NCBI GenBank assembly: GCA_029781865.1
Contig: JAKOVW010000039.1
Coordinates: 1-64,000, forward strand
Length of the DNA stretch: 64,000 nucleotides
Reading direction: 5' to 3'
From: Bacteroidota bacterium
GTDB lineage: Bacteria; Bacteroidota; Bacteroidia; Chitinophagales; Saprospiraceae
Shown: positions 20,894 to 30,890 of the stretch, in pieces
How positions within the stretch are numbered: position 1 is the stretch's first letter
Layout of the letters: each line of letters opens with the position of its first letter
Program-made: the position numbers and the translations under genes
The notes under the pieces: model-generated
Told to the model about the DNA's origin: nothing
The model's database searches: none
What the model saw: only the letters and a program-made list of their open reading frames with translations

Positions 20894-21859
20894 TTACTCC
20901 GATAGGATGGATTTGGCATTTACCAATCTATAGCCTTGAGAATCAACAATTGATGCAGCAAACCCGGGTCTTAATGACCAGGCACCGGTTTCACCCTTCT
21001 TGTTTACTGCAATATAGCCTACCTGGAATGGTTCTTTGGTTTTTACAGACAGTAGACGCCTTGCAGCCTCCTTACAAGCTTTGTCCGGGTGCATACCATT
21101 GCGCATCATTTCCACAATTGAAAAGGCCCCAACCTTCTTGATCACAGATTCACCAAGGCCGGTTGCCGTGGCCGCCCCGACCTCATTATCCACGTAAAGA
21201 CCGGCTCCGATAATAGGTGAATCGCCTACTCTGCCTCTCATTTTAAAAGCCAGACCGCTGGTCGTACAGGCTCCGGACAGATCTCCGGAGTTATCGAGAG
21301 CTAAAATTCCAATAGTATCATGGCGCTCCACATTGATCTTGGGTTTGTACTCCGATTTTATTTTCCATTCCTCCCAGGCTTTTTTGGCCTTATCTGTCAA
21401 TAAGTTTTCTCTGTTAAAACCATTTTCCAGGGCAAACTGCAAAGCACCGGCTCCGGCCAGAATGACGTGCGGCGTTTTTTCCATAACCATCCGTGCCACT
21501 GATACCGGATGCATAATATCTTCGAGAAACACCACTGAACCTGCATCCCCTTTTTCGTTCATTATACAAGCATCCAAGGTCACATGACCATCCCGGTCGG
21601 GAAAGCCACCAAAACCAACTGAAGTATCATTCGGATCCTGCTCCGGAATCCTGGCGCCGGCTTCTACCGCATCTATCGCCTTTTTTCCATCTGCCAGAAA
21701 CTTCCAGGCTTCATCTACGGCTTTCGTGTTTTTCCACGTTGCTATTACAATCGGCTTATGTGCCTTCTTATCATTAAATAAGTCCAGCATCAGCTCGGGT
21801 AAGGATAAGGCAAACAAGCCGGCACCAAGAAAATTTCTTCTTTTAATCATAATCTCCAT
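20894..21859 (-). CDS. N4-(beta-N-acetylglucosaminyl)-L-asparaginase (aspartylglucosaminidase), Ntn hydrolase
   Basis: The enzyme cleaves the bond between GlcNAc and asparagine, the last step in taking apart N-linked glycopeptides. The family matures by self-cleavage in front of a Thr that becomes the nucleophile; here the motif is RHDTIGILALD. Downstream CTTSGLAFKMRGRVGDSPIIGAG matches the substrate-binding segment of human and Elizabethkingia enzymes. The N-terminus IKRRNFLGAGLFALSLP is a Tat-like signal, so the folded enzyme is probably exported to the periplasm. I chose ATG 21859 (321 residues); ATG 21850 is equally good, and the longest frame opens at TTG 21871. Length is normal for the family. 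GH92 and GH20 genes nearby support a glycan role. Confidence 0.93.
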   Translation of the reverse strand: MEIMIKRRNFLGAGLFALSLPELMLDLFNDKKAHKPIVIATWKNTKAVDEAWKFLADGKKAIDAVEAGARIPEQDPNDTSVGFGGFPDRDGHVTLDACIMNEKGDAGSVVFLEDIMHPVSVARMVMEKTPHVILAGAGALQFALENGFNRENLLTDKAKKAWEEWKIKSEYKPKINVERHDTIGILALDNSGDLSGACTTSGLAFKMRGRVGDSPIIGAGLYVDNEVGAATATGLGESVIKKVGAFSIVEMMRNGMHPDKACKEAARRLLSVKTKEPFQVGYIAVNKKGETGAWSLRPGFAASIVDSQGYRLVNAKSILSE

Positions 21860-21871
21860 TTTAAAATTCAA

Positions 21872-22275
21872 GTGGCAACAAGTTAGAAAGTTAATTTCAT
21901 TGCATCACAGGAAGTCTATAAAAAAAGATCGATGCAGAATTACGTTTTATTGGTAGAGGTATAGAGTAGGTCGTTTACATCAGAGATTCATTTTCAATGA
22001 GAGCTCATACTCCTAATCAAAACAGATCTTATTATTTTAAACTTATTCTTTGGCTTCCATTCATGTCAACTCTGATGTTAGTACTGGAATAATGAACATC
22101 GATTAACGAATGATGAATGCGGAAGTGAAATATAGCACGTCACTCGAATTAAAATACACTTGGAATAAACTGAAATTGGAATATGATTGAAATACTCAAG
22201 GGAATTCAATTTGCAAGTCATCCTAAAAAACAAAATCTACGTTTACTTTAACAAATGGAATTCTACAATCAACAC
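21872..22275. other. Intergenic region between asparaginase and GH92 genes
   Basis: About 400 bases without a credible gene, terminator or repeat. It should contain the asparaginase promoter, but no exact TAnnTTTG match was found near the start. Confidence 0.3.
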
Positions 22276-25188
22276 TTACCGCAAAATGATTTCATCGGTA
22301 AACAGCCAGGAATCACCACCTGCCCCTCTGTGCCAAGAGGGCAATTTTCCAGGATTCTTTGCCTGTATTTTGATAAAACGCACTGCTTTGGAATTCGACT
22401 TTTCAGCACCTATTCCGCTTGAATTAAAATCAAAAGAAAATTCCTGAATGACTTTTTCTTCTGTTTCTTTTGGCGTGGTATTTTGAACGCTGTTTAATTT
22501 TTCATAATTAAGACTATCTAAAGACCCCCAGAATGTAACTTCTTCCGGCATCATGATCCAGGAGGGCTGATCCTGAATAAAACGTATGCCAATGTGATTT
22601 ACCATTTTGGGCTGATCCAATTCAATGGTAAGTGTTAAATCCTTTCCCTGATAACCTTGCCATAATCCATCCTTATAGTCTTCACTTCCGGTAAGTCCAT
22701 CGATCAATGCATCTGTGCCACCTCCGGTATAATGGGCGGCATATGGAGTATACAAATGCAATTTCATTCCTTTGGGCTTTGGTGTAAATGAAGACATCAG
22801 CCATTCATTTTTATTATTCATTTGCCGGTGCCTGAAGAACAAGTTTGTATTTTCTTTGATCACCAGTGAATCATTAAAAAAGTAAACTTTTTTTGACGTG
22901 GTATCATAGGTGTATTCAATCGGTAACTTCTGTATGGATGCTAAGATGACAACTGTGCTATCATTAAATACGCGATCTCCCTTTTTGACATATGGTTTAA
23001 TCACATAGCCGGAACTATCTGAACCTGTTTCTTTAAAGATACCAGGGCTAATATTACTGTTGCCTATCAAAAATTCCAATTGATCTCCTGAATTGATCTG
23101 AAATCTCAGATTCTCCTTCTTTCCATTTATTATAAATCCATTCACCTGTTTAGCCTCGCCATTTTGAATTGTTTTAATGGTGATCGGTTTTTTACCCGGG
23201 ACCTGTATGATTGCTTTTCTGAATGAAGGATAACCCAGATAATAATGCGCATCAAAAGGATTTACAGGATAAAAACCCAAAGCACTGAATACAAACCAGG
23301 ATGACATCTGCCCACAATCTTCATTTCCTATTAAGCCGTCCGGTGCATCTTTATAAAACTCGTGTTTGATTTTTTGTATCATTTGTTGCGCCTGAAATGG
23401 AGCAGCGACATCATACAAATAAGCCATGTGGTGACTCGGTTCGTTGCCATGAGCATATTGGCCAATCAATCCTGTAACATCCGGCAATAATCTTCCGGAC
23501 ATATCTGATTCAGTCATAAATAATGAATCCAATCGCTGACGAAACATTTCTTCATAGCTTTGATTTTTTCGCTTCAAAATAAAGAGACTCATCAGTCCGG
23601 GTATGTCATGATGCGCTCCAAACAAATACTGATATGCATTTGCTTCAGTGTAATGATGATTTACCTCCTTCGGATTGAATGGCTCCATGAACTTATTATT
23701 CAATTTGGATTGAAAGAATCCACTTTGCGGATTATACAGATTCTTGTAAGCATCGGGATGATACGGTGTACCTGACAGGCAACCAATCGAGTGGGCAGCA
23801 GCAAAATCTACACTGTTTTCTATCGTCTTTGAAACGGATTCAGATTCATCATTAGCAGAAATAAATCCCTTTCTCATGAATTTCATGCCGGTGTTTGTTC
23901 CATTGAGAATCGTTTTGGTTATGGCTTCTTTCGCCAGTATTGTGTCAAAATCCAATTGCCTGTGATGAAATGCATTTGCGATGACAGGAATGGAATGATT
24001 TCCAATCATGCACCAGGTTTCATTACCAGCTAGTTCCCAGACCGGCAAATGTCCACACTCCTGATATTGCCGCAAAAAAGTACGAATGAATTTTGAATTG
24101 TATTCAGGATAGACCAGTTGATATAAAGGATGTGTTGATCTGTAGGTATCCCAAAGTGAAAACACTGTAAAATGATCTTCGTCTGTTGTAAAATGAATTT
24201 TTAAATCCATTCCTCTGTATCTGCCATCGACATCCTGAAAGAGACTTGGATGAATGAGGTTATGATACAAGGCAGTATAAAAAATAATTTTCTCCGTTTT
24301 ATTTTCATCTTCAATCTGAATGCGTGACAACATATCATTCCATCTCTTCTCTGTTGCTTTCCACAATTTCTTAAAATTGAATTTACTGAATTCGGAATCC
24401 AGATTTTTATTTGCACCATTCGCATCTACTGCGGATATTCCTATTTGTGCATACAAATCCCTGCTTCCATTATCTTCAAAAAACAAAATTATTTTTAAAG
24501 AGTCCTCGCTGAATTTTATCTCCTTAATATTCTTATTGAATTTCGTTCTGAAATAGACGTATTGCTCATCCGCCCAGGCTTTTGAAATGCGATATCCACC
24601 CAATTCATTTTGTTGATACTTCGTAAACCCTGCAGCAATCAATGGATCTCTGTGCTTTAAGTCGACCAATAACCATTGTCCTTTTGAATTGGGATACTGA
24701 TAATGATGAATACCGGTTCTTTTGCCTACCGTTAATTCAACCTGAATTTGATATTTATCCAGAAACACAGCATAATAACCAGGCTGAGCATGTTCACTTG
24801 TTTTATTGAATGCAGAACGGTATCCTTCTTTACCATCCTTTCCATTGTTAAATTGAAATGCTCCGTAACCGGGCATAAACAATACATCGCAATAGTCCGG
24901 AACCCCGGTACCCGAGAGATGTGTATGGCTGAATCCATAGATCAGAGAGTCACTGTAATGATATCCTGAACAGCCATCCCAGCCTTCCAGCCTGGTATCC
25001 GGACTCAATTGCATCATGCCGAATGGATATGCTGCACCCGGAAACGTATGACCGTGCCCACCTGTCCCGATAAAAGGATTCACGAAATCAACAGGAGCGT
25101 TTAATTTCTTCTGCGCATAAGTGAATTGCAATGACATTATAATTGAAAGGACTGCAAGAGATCTGGTAATGAATTTTACTGAGAACAT
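22276..25188 (-). CDS. GH92 family alpha-mannosidase with C-terminal discoidin-like module
   Basis: This 970-residue secreted enzyme has a signal peptide (residues 1-25, ending near FTYAQ). The opening VDFVNPFIGTGGHGHTFPGA and AYPFGMMQLSPDTR are diagnostic of glycoside hydrolase family 92, whose members are calcium-dependent exo-alpha-mannosidases, often acting on alpha-1,2 links of N-glycans. The later block GNEDCGQMSSWFVFSALGFY is also family-specific. After the catalytic part come a chitobiase/hexosaminidase-type C-terminal segment (about 750-830) and a discoidin-like domain (about 850-970) that ends AGGDSWLFTDEIILR. The GH20 protein at 26471-28777 ends the same way. Linkage specificity cannot be read from sequence. 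Confidence 0.93.
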   Translation of the reverse strand: MFSVKFITRSLAVLSIIMSLQFTYAQKKLNAPVDFVNPFIGTGGHGHTFPGAAYPFGMMQLSPDTRLEGWDGCSGYHYSDSLIYGFSHTHLSGTGVPDYCDVLFMPGYGAFQFNNGKDGKEGYRSAFNKTSEHAQPGYYAVFLDKYQIQVELTVGKRTGIHHYQYPNSKGQWLLVDLKHRDPLIAAGFTKYQQNELGGYRISKAWADEQYVYFRTKFNKNIKEIKFSEDSLKIILFFEDNGSRDLYAQIGISAVDANGANKNLDSEFSKFNFKKLWKATEKRWNDMLSRIQIEDENKTEKIIFYTALYHNLIHPSLFQDVDGRYRGMDLKIHFTTDEDHFTVFSLWDTYRSTHPLYQLVYPEYNSKFIRTFLRQYQECGHLPVWELAGNETWCMIGNHSIPVIANAFHHRQLDFDTILAKEAITKTILNGTNTGMKFMRKGFISANDESESVSKTIENSVDFAAAHSIGCLSGTPYHPDAYKNLYNPQSGFFQSKLNNKFMEPFNPKEVNHHYTEANAYQYLFGAHHDIPGLMSLFILKRKNQSYEEMFRQRLDSLFMTESDMSGRLLPDVTGLIGQYAHGNEPSHHMAYLYDVAAPFQAQQMIQKIKHEFYKDAPDGLIGNEDCGQMSSWFVFSALGFYPVNPFDAHYYLGYPSFRKAIIQVPGKKPITIKTIQNGEAKQVNGFIINGKKENLRFQINSGDQLEFLIGNSNISPGIFKETGSDSSGYVIKPYVKKGDRVFNDSTVVILASIQKLPIEYTYDTTSKKVYFFNDSLVIKENTNLFFRHRQMNNKNEWLMSSFTPKPKGMKLHLYTPYAAHYTGGGTDALIDGLTGSEDYKDGLWQGYQGKDLTLTIELDQPKMVNHIGIRFIQDQPSWIMMPEEVTFWGSLDSLNYEKLNSVQNTTPKETEEKVIQEFSFDFNSSGIGAEKSNSKAVRFIKIQAKNPGKLPSWHRGAGGDSWLFTDEIILR

Positions 25189-25445
25189 CTTTCGTGTATT
25201 ATTAAAATAAAATAATGATATTTGTTTTCTGACTCTAACGGGGTGTTTTTAAAGTATGCAGTTCTGAATGATTTGTCTTGAATTTAAATCAGTACGATCT
25301 TTTTGACGATGTCATTAGTACTGTACTGAAAATTAGTATTTCAAATTAGTACATTAAGATTTCAGCTCGATTTCCTGACCAGAATCCTGATTGCGATATG
25401 CGGAAGATGTATTCAAGGAAACGGTGGTAACATATATCTTGCACA

Positions 25446-26051
25446 CTAACGCATTCTTGGCATTCTCCTTTTTCCTCCGGGCCTGAACATCATACGTTGA
25501 TCCATTTGACCGGTCATTTTCATTCTCCCCTGCTGCTTCATGACGTCATCAAGCATTTTGATCTGATCTTTAAACATGTCTGTAGTCAAATGCAATTTTT
25601 TTAATTCGCGATATGCATTATTTGCCTGTGTATATCTGTTTTTGGTGAGGTGAATATTGATCATTTGGATAAGAATCATTGCCTTTTCATTATCCGATGG
25701 CAATTTCAAATTTTGTGCTTTTTGAAACCAGGCTTCCGCATCATCAGAATTATTCCGCTGCATGGCTATGCTTCCTTTAATAAGAAAATAATAAGCGCGA
25801 TTGGTAACATACAACCAATTTGGTTTAAACGTTAATGCCAGTCTTTTTTCACATGCATCAAAATCCATTTTCTGCATCAACATTGCGGAGGATTGAATGG
25901 TACCTAAAAAAATATAACTGGCCAGGAAGATGAGACCAATTATAATCAGCGGCAAAGCGTACCAAAAACTAATTGAAAATGCAAGTATGATCCCACCTCC
26001 CAGAAATGCAGCGATCAATGCAAATTTTAAATAAATATTAATAGTGAACAT
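25446..26051 (-). CDS. Membrane protein with TPR-like C-terminal part, unknown function
   Basis: This 201-residue protein has two N-terminal transmembrane helices (about residues 8-28 and 31-52). A helical region of about 110 residues follows that looks like two to three TPR-like hairpins (AEAWFQKAQNLKLPSDNEKA, then RYTQANNAYRELKKL). It ends in a Met/Arg-rich basic tail (MFRPGGKRRMPRMR). I do not recognise a named family. Its gene stands between the GH92 and GH20 genes but has its own -7 element, so it is probably not part of a glycan operon. Confidence 0.75.
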   Translation of the reverse strand: MFTINIYLKFALIAAFLGGGIILAFSISFWYALPLIIIGLIFLASYIFLGTIQSSAMLMQKMDFDACEKRLALTFKPNWLYVTNRAYYFLIKGSIAMQRNNSDDAEAWFQKAQNLKLPSDNEKAMILIQMINIHLTKNRYTQANNAYRELKKLHLTTDMFKDQIKMLDDVMKQQGRMKMTGQMDQRMMFRPGGKRRMPRMR

Positions 26052-26082
26052 AATTTAAAAGCAGATTCGATATTTTGAACCG

Positions 26083-26090
26083 CAAAGGTA
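26083..26090 (-). promoter_or_regulatory. Promoter -7 element for the 25446-26051 gene
   Basis: The minus strand reads TACCTTTG, an exact TAnnTTTG match 31 bases upstream of the start codon. No TTG at a fitting -33 position was seen. Confidence 0.45.
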
Positions 26091-26402
26091 GTGCGAAAGC
26101 CTCAAACCCTTATTAATTGGTTTGAAGAAATGGCAGAGGATGTATGGTGGTTTAAAAGAATTCATTTCTGTGTGGAACAATTGAAATGCACTCAAAGAAG
26201 TACTACAACCTAACTTCATCGCCCGAACCGGCTGCAAACACAAGTTCCGGTATTAGTTTAGTCCGGATTATTTAAGTTCTTAAATTTCAAGTAATTACAG
26301 CAATCTGCATCGATTCTTCAAAATCAGGTAGGATATTCAACCATTTATATTTATGGCTACAGTCTATGCTTGGCAAACCATAGTCTGCAGCCTATTTCTA
26401 TC
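26091..26402. other. Divergent intergenic region before the GH20 gene
   Basis: Apart from the two -7 elements at its ends, no gene, hairpin or repeat was recognised in this stretch. Confidence 0.3.
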
Positions 26403-26410
26403 TATCTTTG
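26403..26410 (+). promoter_or_regulatory. Promoter -7 element for the GH20 gene
   Basis: TATCTTTG matches TAnnTTTG and leaves a leader of roughly 55 bases before the ATG at 26471. The nearest upstream TTG is 30 bases away, too far for a normal -33. Confidence 0.45.
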
Positions 26411-26470
26411 CGCAATATTTTAAACATTCCGGAGTTTTATCCGGTCTTGTCTATATAGTTTCCAATTTTT

Positions 26471-28777
26471 ATGAAATATTTACACGTATCTTATTTTGTG
26501 CTAATTTGTAATCTGCTATCAGTCTGTGCACAAAATCAAATGAAGGAATTTCCGATCATTCCGAGACCGAAGTCTGTTCAGGTTGTCGGTGGAAATTATG
26601 AAACACATCAAATAAATGTACTTGTCGTTCCTGCAAAAAGCGAAGAAGCGATTCGCATTGGAAAAGCAATTGAAACCCTGTTACAATTGCCGGATTTGAA
26701 AGTGGTCAAAATGAGTGGTTCTATTTTTCCAAAGTCAAAAAGCATTACCCTGAGTTTGGTTCATCATCCTGATCAACCGGATTATTACAAATTGAATATT
26801 ACAAAAAACGGAATCTGGATTCAGGCGAGCAAGCCTAACGGATGGTTTTATGCGTTGCAAACATTATCTCAAATGGTGGAATTGTCAGACCAATTCAGTT
26901 TTAAAAACAAAATGCTTCCATATTGCATCATTGAAGATGAACCTGCATTTGCCTATCGCGGATTGCATCTCGATGTTTCCAGACATTTTTTTCCGGTGGC
27001 CTTTGTGAAAAACTACATCGATCTGATGTCCAGATTTAAATACAATACCTTTCACTGGCATCTCACGGATGATCAGGGCTGGAGAATCGAAATTAAAAAG
27101 TTTCCAAAACTGACCTCAGTTGGTTCAATTCGAAAAAGTACAATTATTGGTAAGCCATCCGACTTTCCACAAAAATTTGATTCTACCATTTATAAAGGAT
27201 ACTACACACAGGAAGAAATTAAAGATATCATCCGGTATGCATCAGAACGCTTTATTGAAATCATTCCGGAAATAGAAATGCCGGGACACAGCACTGCTGC
27301 ATTAGCGGCCTATCCGGAATTTTCGTGCAACGGAAAACCCGTTGATGTTTCTAACAATTGGGGTGTATTCAATACCGGACAATTTTGCACCAAAGACACC
27401 AGCATTTGGTTTGTAAAAGAAATATTAAACGAAGTTTGCGATCTGTTCCCCGGAAAATATATACACATTGGAGGTGATGAATGCCCGAAAGAAAACTGGA
27501 AAGCCTGTGAAAATTGTCAAGCCATAAAGAGACGAAACAATTTGAAAACAGAGGAAGATTTGCAAAGTTATTTCATCAAACAAGTCGAACGCGTTCTTGC
27601 AAAAAAAGGAAAGACGCTTATTGGCTGGGATGAAATTCTTGAGGGAGGCCTGGCACCAAATGCTGTAGTGATGTCGTGGCGCGGAACAGAAGGAGGTATT
27701 GCCGCAGCTAAACTCAAACATCCGGTTATTATGTGCCCTGGTACACATTGCTATTTTGATCATTATCAATCCTTAAATCCAAATGAACCGCTTGCTATCG
27801 GCGGATATACGCCCTTAAGCAAAACATATGCATTCAATCCGATTCCTTCTGAATTAAAAACAGAAGCACATAAATATATTTTAGGTGCACAAGGCAATGT
27901 CTGGACAGAATACATTACGGATGAAAATAAAGTCTGGTACATGACTTATCCCAGAGCGATTGCTTTGGCAGAAGTGAATTGGACCGATGCAGCAAATAAA
28001 AACTATACCAGCTTCCTGTCCCGCTTACAATACCACATACCCTGGTTTAAAAATAAAAACATGAACATCACACAGGGAATGCTGGATATTGATTATTCAA
28101 CGCACTCTTCAAAAGAAGGAGTTGTCCTGTTATTAAACAAACCACCGGTAGAAGGAAAGATCTTGGTTGAATCAACTATTGATGGAGAATTGGTAAGTGA
28201 ATATTTAAAACAAGACAGTTTTATTTTAAATAAAGAGATCTCCTTCAAAGCCTGGTATCAAATGGAAAATGGTTCACTTGGAAAACCGTTGAATTTAATT
28301 TACCACAACCACCTTGCAGCAGGTAAATCCATTGAATTGAAAGAAACGCCATCACCGAGATATTTCAAAGGCGATGCGACTGTATTGATCAATGGCATTG
28401 AAGCCCCTGCTCAAAAATTTGGCGGACCGGAATGGGTCGGCATGGAAGGAAAAGACTTTAATGCAATCATTGACTTAGGAAAATCTGATAGCCTGAAATC
28501 ATTAAAAATACAATTTTACCATAGTCCCGGTTCCTGGATCTATAGACCCAATGAACTTGAGATTAGTATTAGCACAGATGGTACAAATTATGGTAGCCCC
28601 ATAAAATACCAAATCAGCGAAACGGAAACACAATATATTCAACCCAATATTCCACTTCCGGATGCAATAGGACGTTACGTTAAAATCTACGTTAAGAATC
28701 ATGGAATTATTGAAGAGAAATTGCCCGGAGCCGGAAAGGGTGCCTGGTTGTTTGTTGGAGAAATTGAAATCAACTAA
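26471..28777 (+). CDS. GH20 beta-N-acetylhexosaminidase with C-terminal discoidin-like module
   Basis: This 768-residue exported enzyme removes terminal beta-linked GlcNAc or GalNAc. It has a signal peptide (about 1-20) and the GH20b N-terminal domain (about 25-150). The catalytic barrel (about 155-510) carries the catalytic pair D336-E337 in HIGGDECPKENW, plus WHLTDDQGWRIEIKKFP and the Trp-rich segment ending GNVWTEYI. A C-terminal discoidin-like module (about 640-768) ends GAWLFVGEIEIN and closely resembles the end of the GH92 protein. In this family the neighbouring Asp helps the substrate acetamido group attack. With the asparaginase and GH92 genes it fits N-glycan or chitooligosaccharide breakdown. 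Confidence 0.95.
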   Translation: MKYLHVSYFVLICNLLSVCAQNQMKEFPIIPRPKSVQVVGGNYETHQINVLVVPAKSEEAIRIGKAIETLLQLPDLKVVKMSGSIFPKSKSITLSLVHHPDQPDYYKLNITKNGIWIQASKPNGWFYALQTLSQMVELSDQFSFKNKMLPYCIIEDEPAFAYRGLHLDVSRHFFPVAFVKNYIDLMSRFKYNTFHWHLTDDQGWRIEIKKFPKLTSVGSIRKSTIIGKPSDFPQKFDSTIYKGYYTQEEIKDIIRYASERFIEIIPEIEMPGHSTAALAAYPEFSCNGKPVDVSNNWGVFNTGQFCTKDTSIWFVKEILNEVCDLFPGKYIHIGGDECPKENWKACENCQAIKRRNNLKTEEDLQSYFIKQVERVLAKKGKTLIGWDEILEGGLAPNAVVMSWRGTEGGIAAAKLKHPVIMCPGTHCYFDHYQSLNPNEPLAIGGYTPLSKTYAFNPIPSELKTEAHKYILGAQGNVWTEYITDENKVWYMTYPRAIALAEVNWTDAANKNYTSFLSRLQYHIPWFKNKNMNITQGMLDIDYSTHSSKEGVVLLLNKPPVEGKILVESTIDGELVSEYLKQDSFILNKEISFKAWYQMENGSLGKPLNLIYHNHLAAGKSIELKETPSPRYFKGDATVLINGIEAPAQKFGGPEWVGMEGKDFNAIIDLGKSDSLKSLKIQFYHSPGSWIYRPNELEISISTDGTNYGSPIKYQISETETQYIQPNIPLPDAIGRYVKIYVKNHGIIEEKLPGAGKGAWLFVGEIEIN

Positions 28778-28914
28778 AATTTAAGCATCGATTCAATTAG
28801 ATAATTTCATCGCAAAAGGTAACAACCCGCGATTGAATTCAATTAATCAAAAAAAATAACACGGTTGATTCTATTCTAATTGAAGTAGCACTTTTTATCT
28901 GAAATCAGCAACAA

Positions 28915-29568
28915 TCATTCAGCGACGAACATCCAGTTGAACTCCATTTTAATAATTTTAGACTTCATAAATATTCGCCGGAAGGTTTCGTAAAATGCTT
29001 CATTCTTTGTTTGATCTGCGACATCGATTGACAAACGGTTGTATAATAGAACTCCATGTTCAGACAATGCATTCCTGAGATTGGTCAAAAACTCTTCTGT
29101 CTCAAAATTCACAGGCACCGTACAATCATTAAAAATATCCATACAAATCAGTTCATATTTTTTTTGATTTTTGCTCATGTAACTAAGAGCATCTGCAACG
29201 GTAATGTGACAAGGAGCATGGATATAATCACTTTTGTATTTTTCAAAGAGAGAGACCACTTCCGGATCAATTTCCACTATATCATAACTCGCATTCAACC
29301 TGCATTTTTGCTCCAGGAGTTGAATCACACTTCCGGTTCCCAGCCCGAGTACTAAAACTGAATTTATTTGTTTTTTAGAAATATGTAATCGTTCAAAGCT
29401 TTCCCTGAAATTGTAATACAGATTGCCGTATGAATACACAGCCCCTTTGGTGATCAACTTCAATTGTCCTTTTGCTAAATACAATTTTAACGAAGGATTA
29501 TGCGTGGTCGACTTCTCTTCAAGTGGAATATCTATGAGATAACTGAGTAGATTTTTGAATGGAAGCAT
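28915..29568 (-). CDS. Spermidine-synthase-like SAM-dependent methyltransferase-fold protein
   Basis: This 217-residue protein has a Rossmann methyltransferase fold. The glycine-rich SAM/dcSAM-binding loop is VLVLGLGTGSV, the acidic strand is DIVEIDPEVVSLFEKY, and ICMDIFNDC matches the motif that carries the proton acceptor in spermidine synthases. It is shorter than true SpeE enzymes (about 280 residues) and lacks their usual N-terminal beta domain, so the substrate is uncertain. It lies convergent to the GH20 gene and 71 bp downstream of the GlmU-like gene on the same strand, so it may be co-transcribed with the latter. Confidence 0.75.
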   Translation of the reverse strand: MLPFKNLLSYLIDIPLEEKSTTHNPSLKLYLAKGQLKLITKGAVYSYGNLYYNFRESFERLHISKKQINSVLVLGLGTGSVIQLLEQKCRLNASYDIVEIDPEVVSLFEKYKSDYIHAPCHITVADALSYMSKNQKKYELICMDIFNDCTVPVNFETEEFLTNLRNALSEHGVLLYNRLSIDVADQTKNEAFYETFRRIFMKSKIIKMEFNWMFVAE

Positions 29569-29639
29569 TAAAATAAAAGGGCAATTAGAATTTATAAATT
29601 ACATTATAAAATATCAAAAGAATAAGAAAGCTTCCAATG

Positions 29640-30857
29640 TCAATTCTCAATTGCTTTTTCCCAGCTTCTGCTGTTCATGCTTTCATTAAAAATAAACCTC
29701 GCAATCTTTTGATCTGTTTCGCTAAAGCTTTTTTCGCGTCTGCCCATTACGGCATTCGCGGTTTGATAAAACTTATCCAACTGAAATGTCGAGAATCCGG
29801 CCGCTCCACCCCAGGCAAATTCCGGTATGTATTGTCTGGGAAATCCATCACCAAATACATTGGCACCATAACCAACAACCGTACCTGTATTAAACATGGT
29901 ATTGATTCCGCATTTGGCATGATCGCCCATCATTAATCCGCAAAAAATGGTTCCCGTCGGGATAAAGCGTTTGGATGAATAATTCCAAACCTTTACCTCG
30001 TCATAATTATTTTTCAAATTTGAATTATTGGAATCAGCGCCAATATTGCACCATTCACCAACAACACTGTTTCCCAGGAATCCGTCATGCGCTTTATTGC
30101 TATATCCCTGAATCACTGAATTATTTACTTCACCACCTACACGGCAGTCAGGACCAATCGTAGTCGCACCATAAATTTTTGCACCCATCTTCAATTGTGA
30201 CTGTTCACATAAGGCCAAACTTCCACGAATCATACAGCCTTCCATTACCATTGCATTCTTTCCGATATAAACAGGTCCGGTGGTCGTATTGATGATACTG
30301 CAGCTCAACTTTGCGCCTTCCTCAATAAATATTTTATTTCCAATGATCTTATTACTTGCATCCGCTTCCTGCGACATTCTTCCCCGGGTGATCAGCTCAA
30401 AATCTGCATTCAATTCAAATTCATTCCATTGAAAAATATCCCATACGTGTTGAATTCCACGAATTACGTATTCATCGACATTCTGCTTTTTAAATGCAAA
30501 TAGATTTTTGCCGGCCAGAAATTCATGCGTTTGCTCTTTGGTTAATTTTGCAGCAACCCAGCTGTCTTTATGAACTAAAAATTCTCCGGATGATAAGGTT
30601 TTAATCAACTCTGTCAATTCTAAAGAAGGCAACAGGTGAGCCTGTATCAATATATTCTCCTCTTCAATTTTGATTGGAAACTTTGAAACTAAGTAGTCCG
30701 GAACATCATACGATATATCCGCATTCATTCTTTGCTGCCATTTTTCCGCAATGGTTAATATTCCGATTCTGATTGAAGAAACCGGTCTGGCCCAGGCAAA
30801 TGGTTTTAATCCATCGCGGTGAGCCGGATCTACGAGTATGATATTACGTTCAGCCAT
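29640..30857 (-). CDS. GlmU-like sugar nucleotidyltransferase/acetyltransferase (Bacteroidota-type)
   Basis: This 405-residue protein matches the alternative GlmU-like family found in Bacteroidota. The N-terminal part has LVDPAHRDGLKPFAWARPVSSIRIGILTI where classical enzymes have a nucleotide-binding loop. The C-terminal half (about 170-390) is a left-handed beta-helix of hexapeptide repeats (for example GPVYIGKNAMVMEGCMI, TIGPDCRVGGEVNNSVI). It is thought to make UDP-GlcNAc-like precursors from glucosamine 1-phosphate, but the divergent N-terminus makes the nucleotidyl transfer step less certain than the acyltransferase fold. It lies just downstream of the L31 gene and its terminator, with its own TAATTTTG -7 element at 30898-30891. 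Confidence 0.82.
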   Translation of the reverse strand: MAERNIILVDPAHRDGLKPFAWARPVSSIRIGILTIAEKWQQRMNADISYDVPDYLVSKFPIKIEEENILIQAHLLPSLELTELIKTLSSGEFLVHKDSWVAAKLTKEQTHEFLAGKNLFAFKKQNVDEYVIRGIQHVWDIFQWNEFELNADFELITRGRMSQEADASNKIIGNKIFIEEGAKLSCSIINTTTGPVYIGKNAMVMEGCMIRGSLALCEQSQLKMGAKIYGATTIGPDCRVGGEVNNSVIQGYSNKAHDGFLGNSVVGEWCNIGADSNNSNLKNNYDEVKVWNYSSKRFIPTGTIFCGLMMGDHAKCGINTMFNTGTVVGYGANVFGDGFPRQYIPEFAWGGAAGFSTFQLDKFYQTANAVMGRREKSFSETDQKIARFIFNESMNSRSWEKAIEN

Positions 30858-30890
30858 GATTTTCAGAAAAGGCTAGTCTATAAGCTTTGT

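Noticed and set aside
26055-26243. 62-codon minus-strand frame upstream of the TPR-like membrane protein
   Set aside because: It covers the -7 element of the neighbouring gene and has no protein features.
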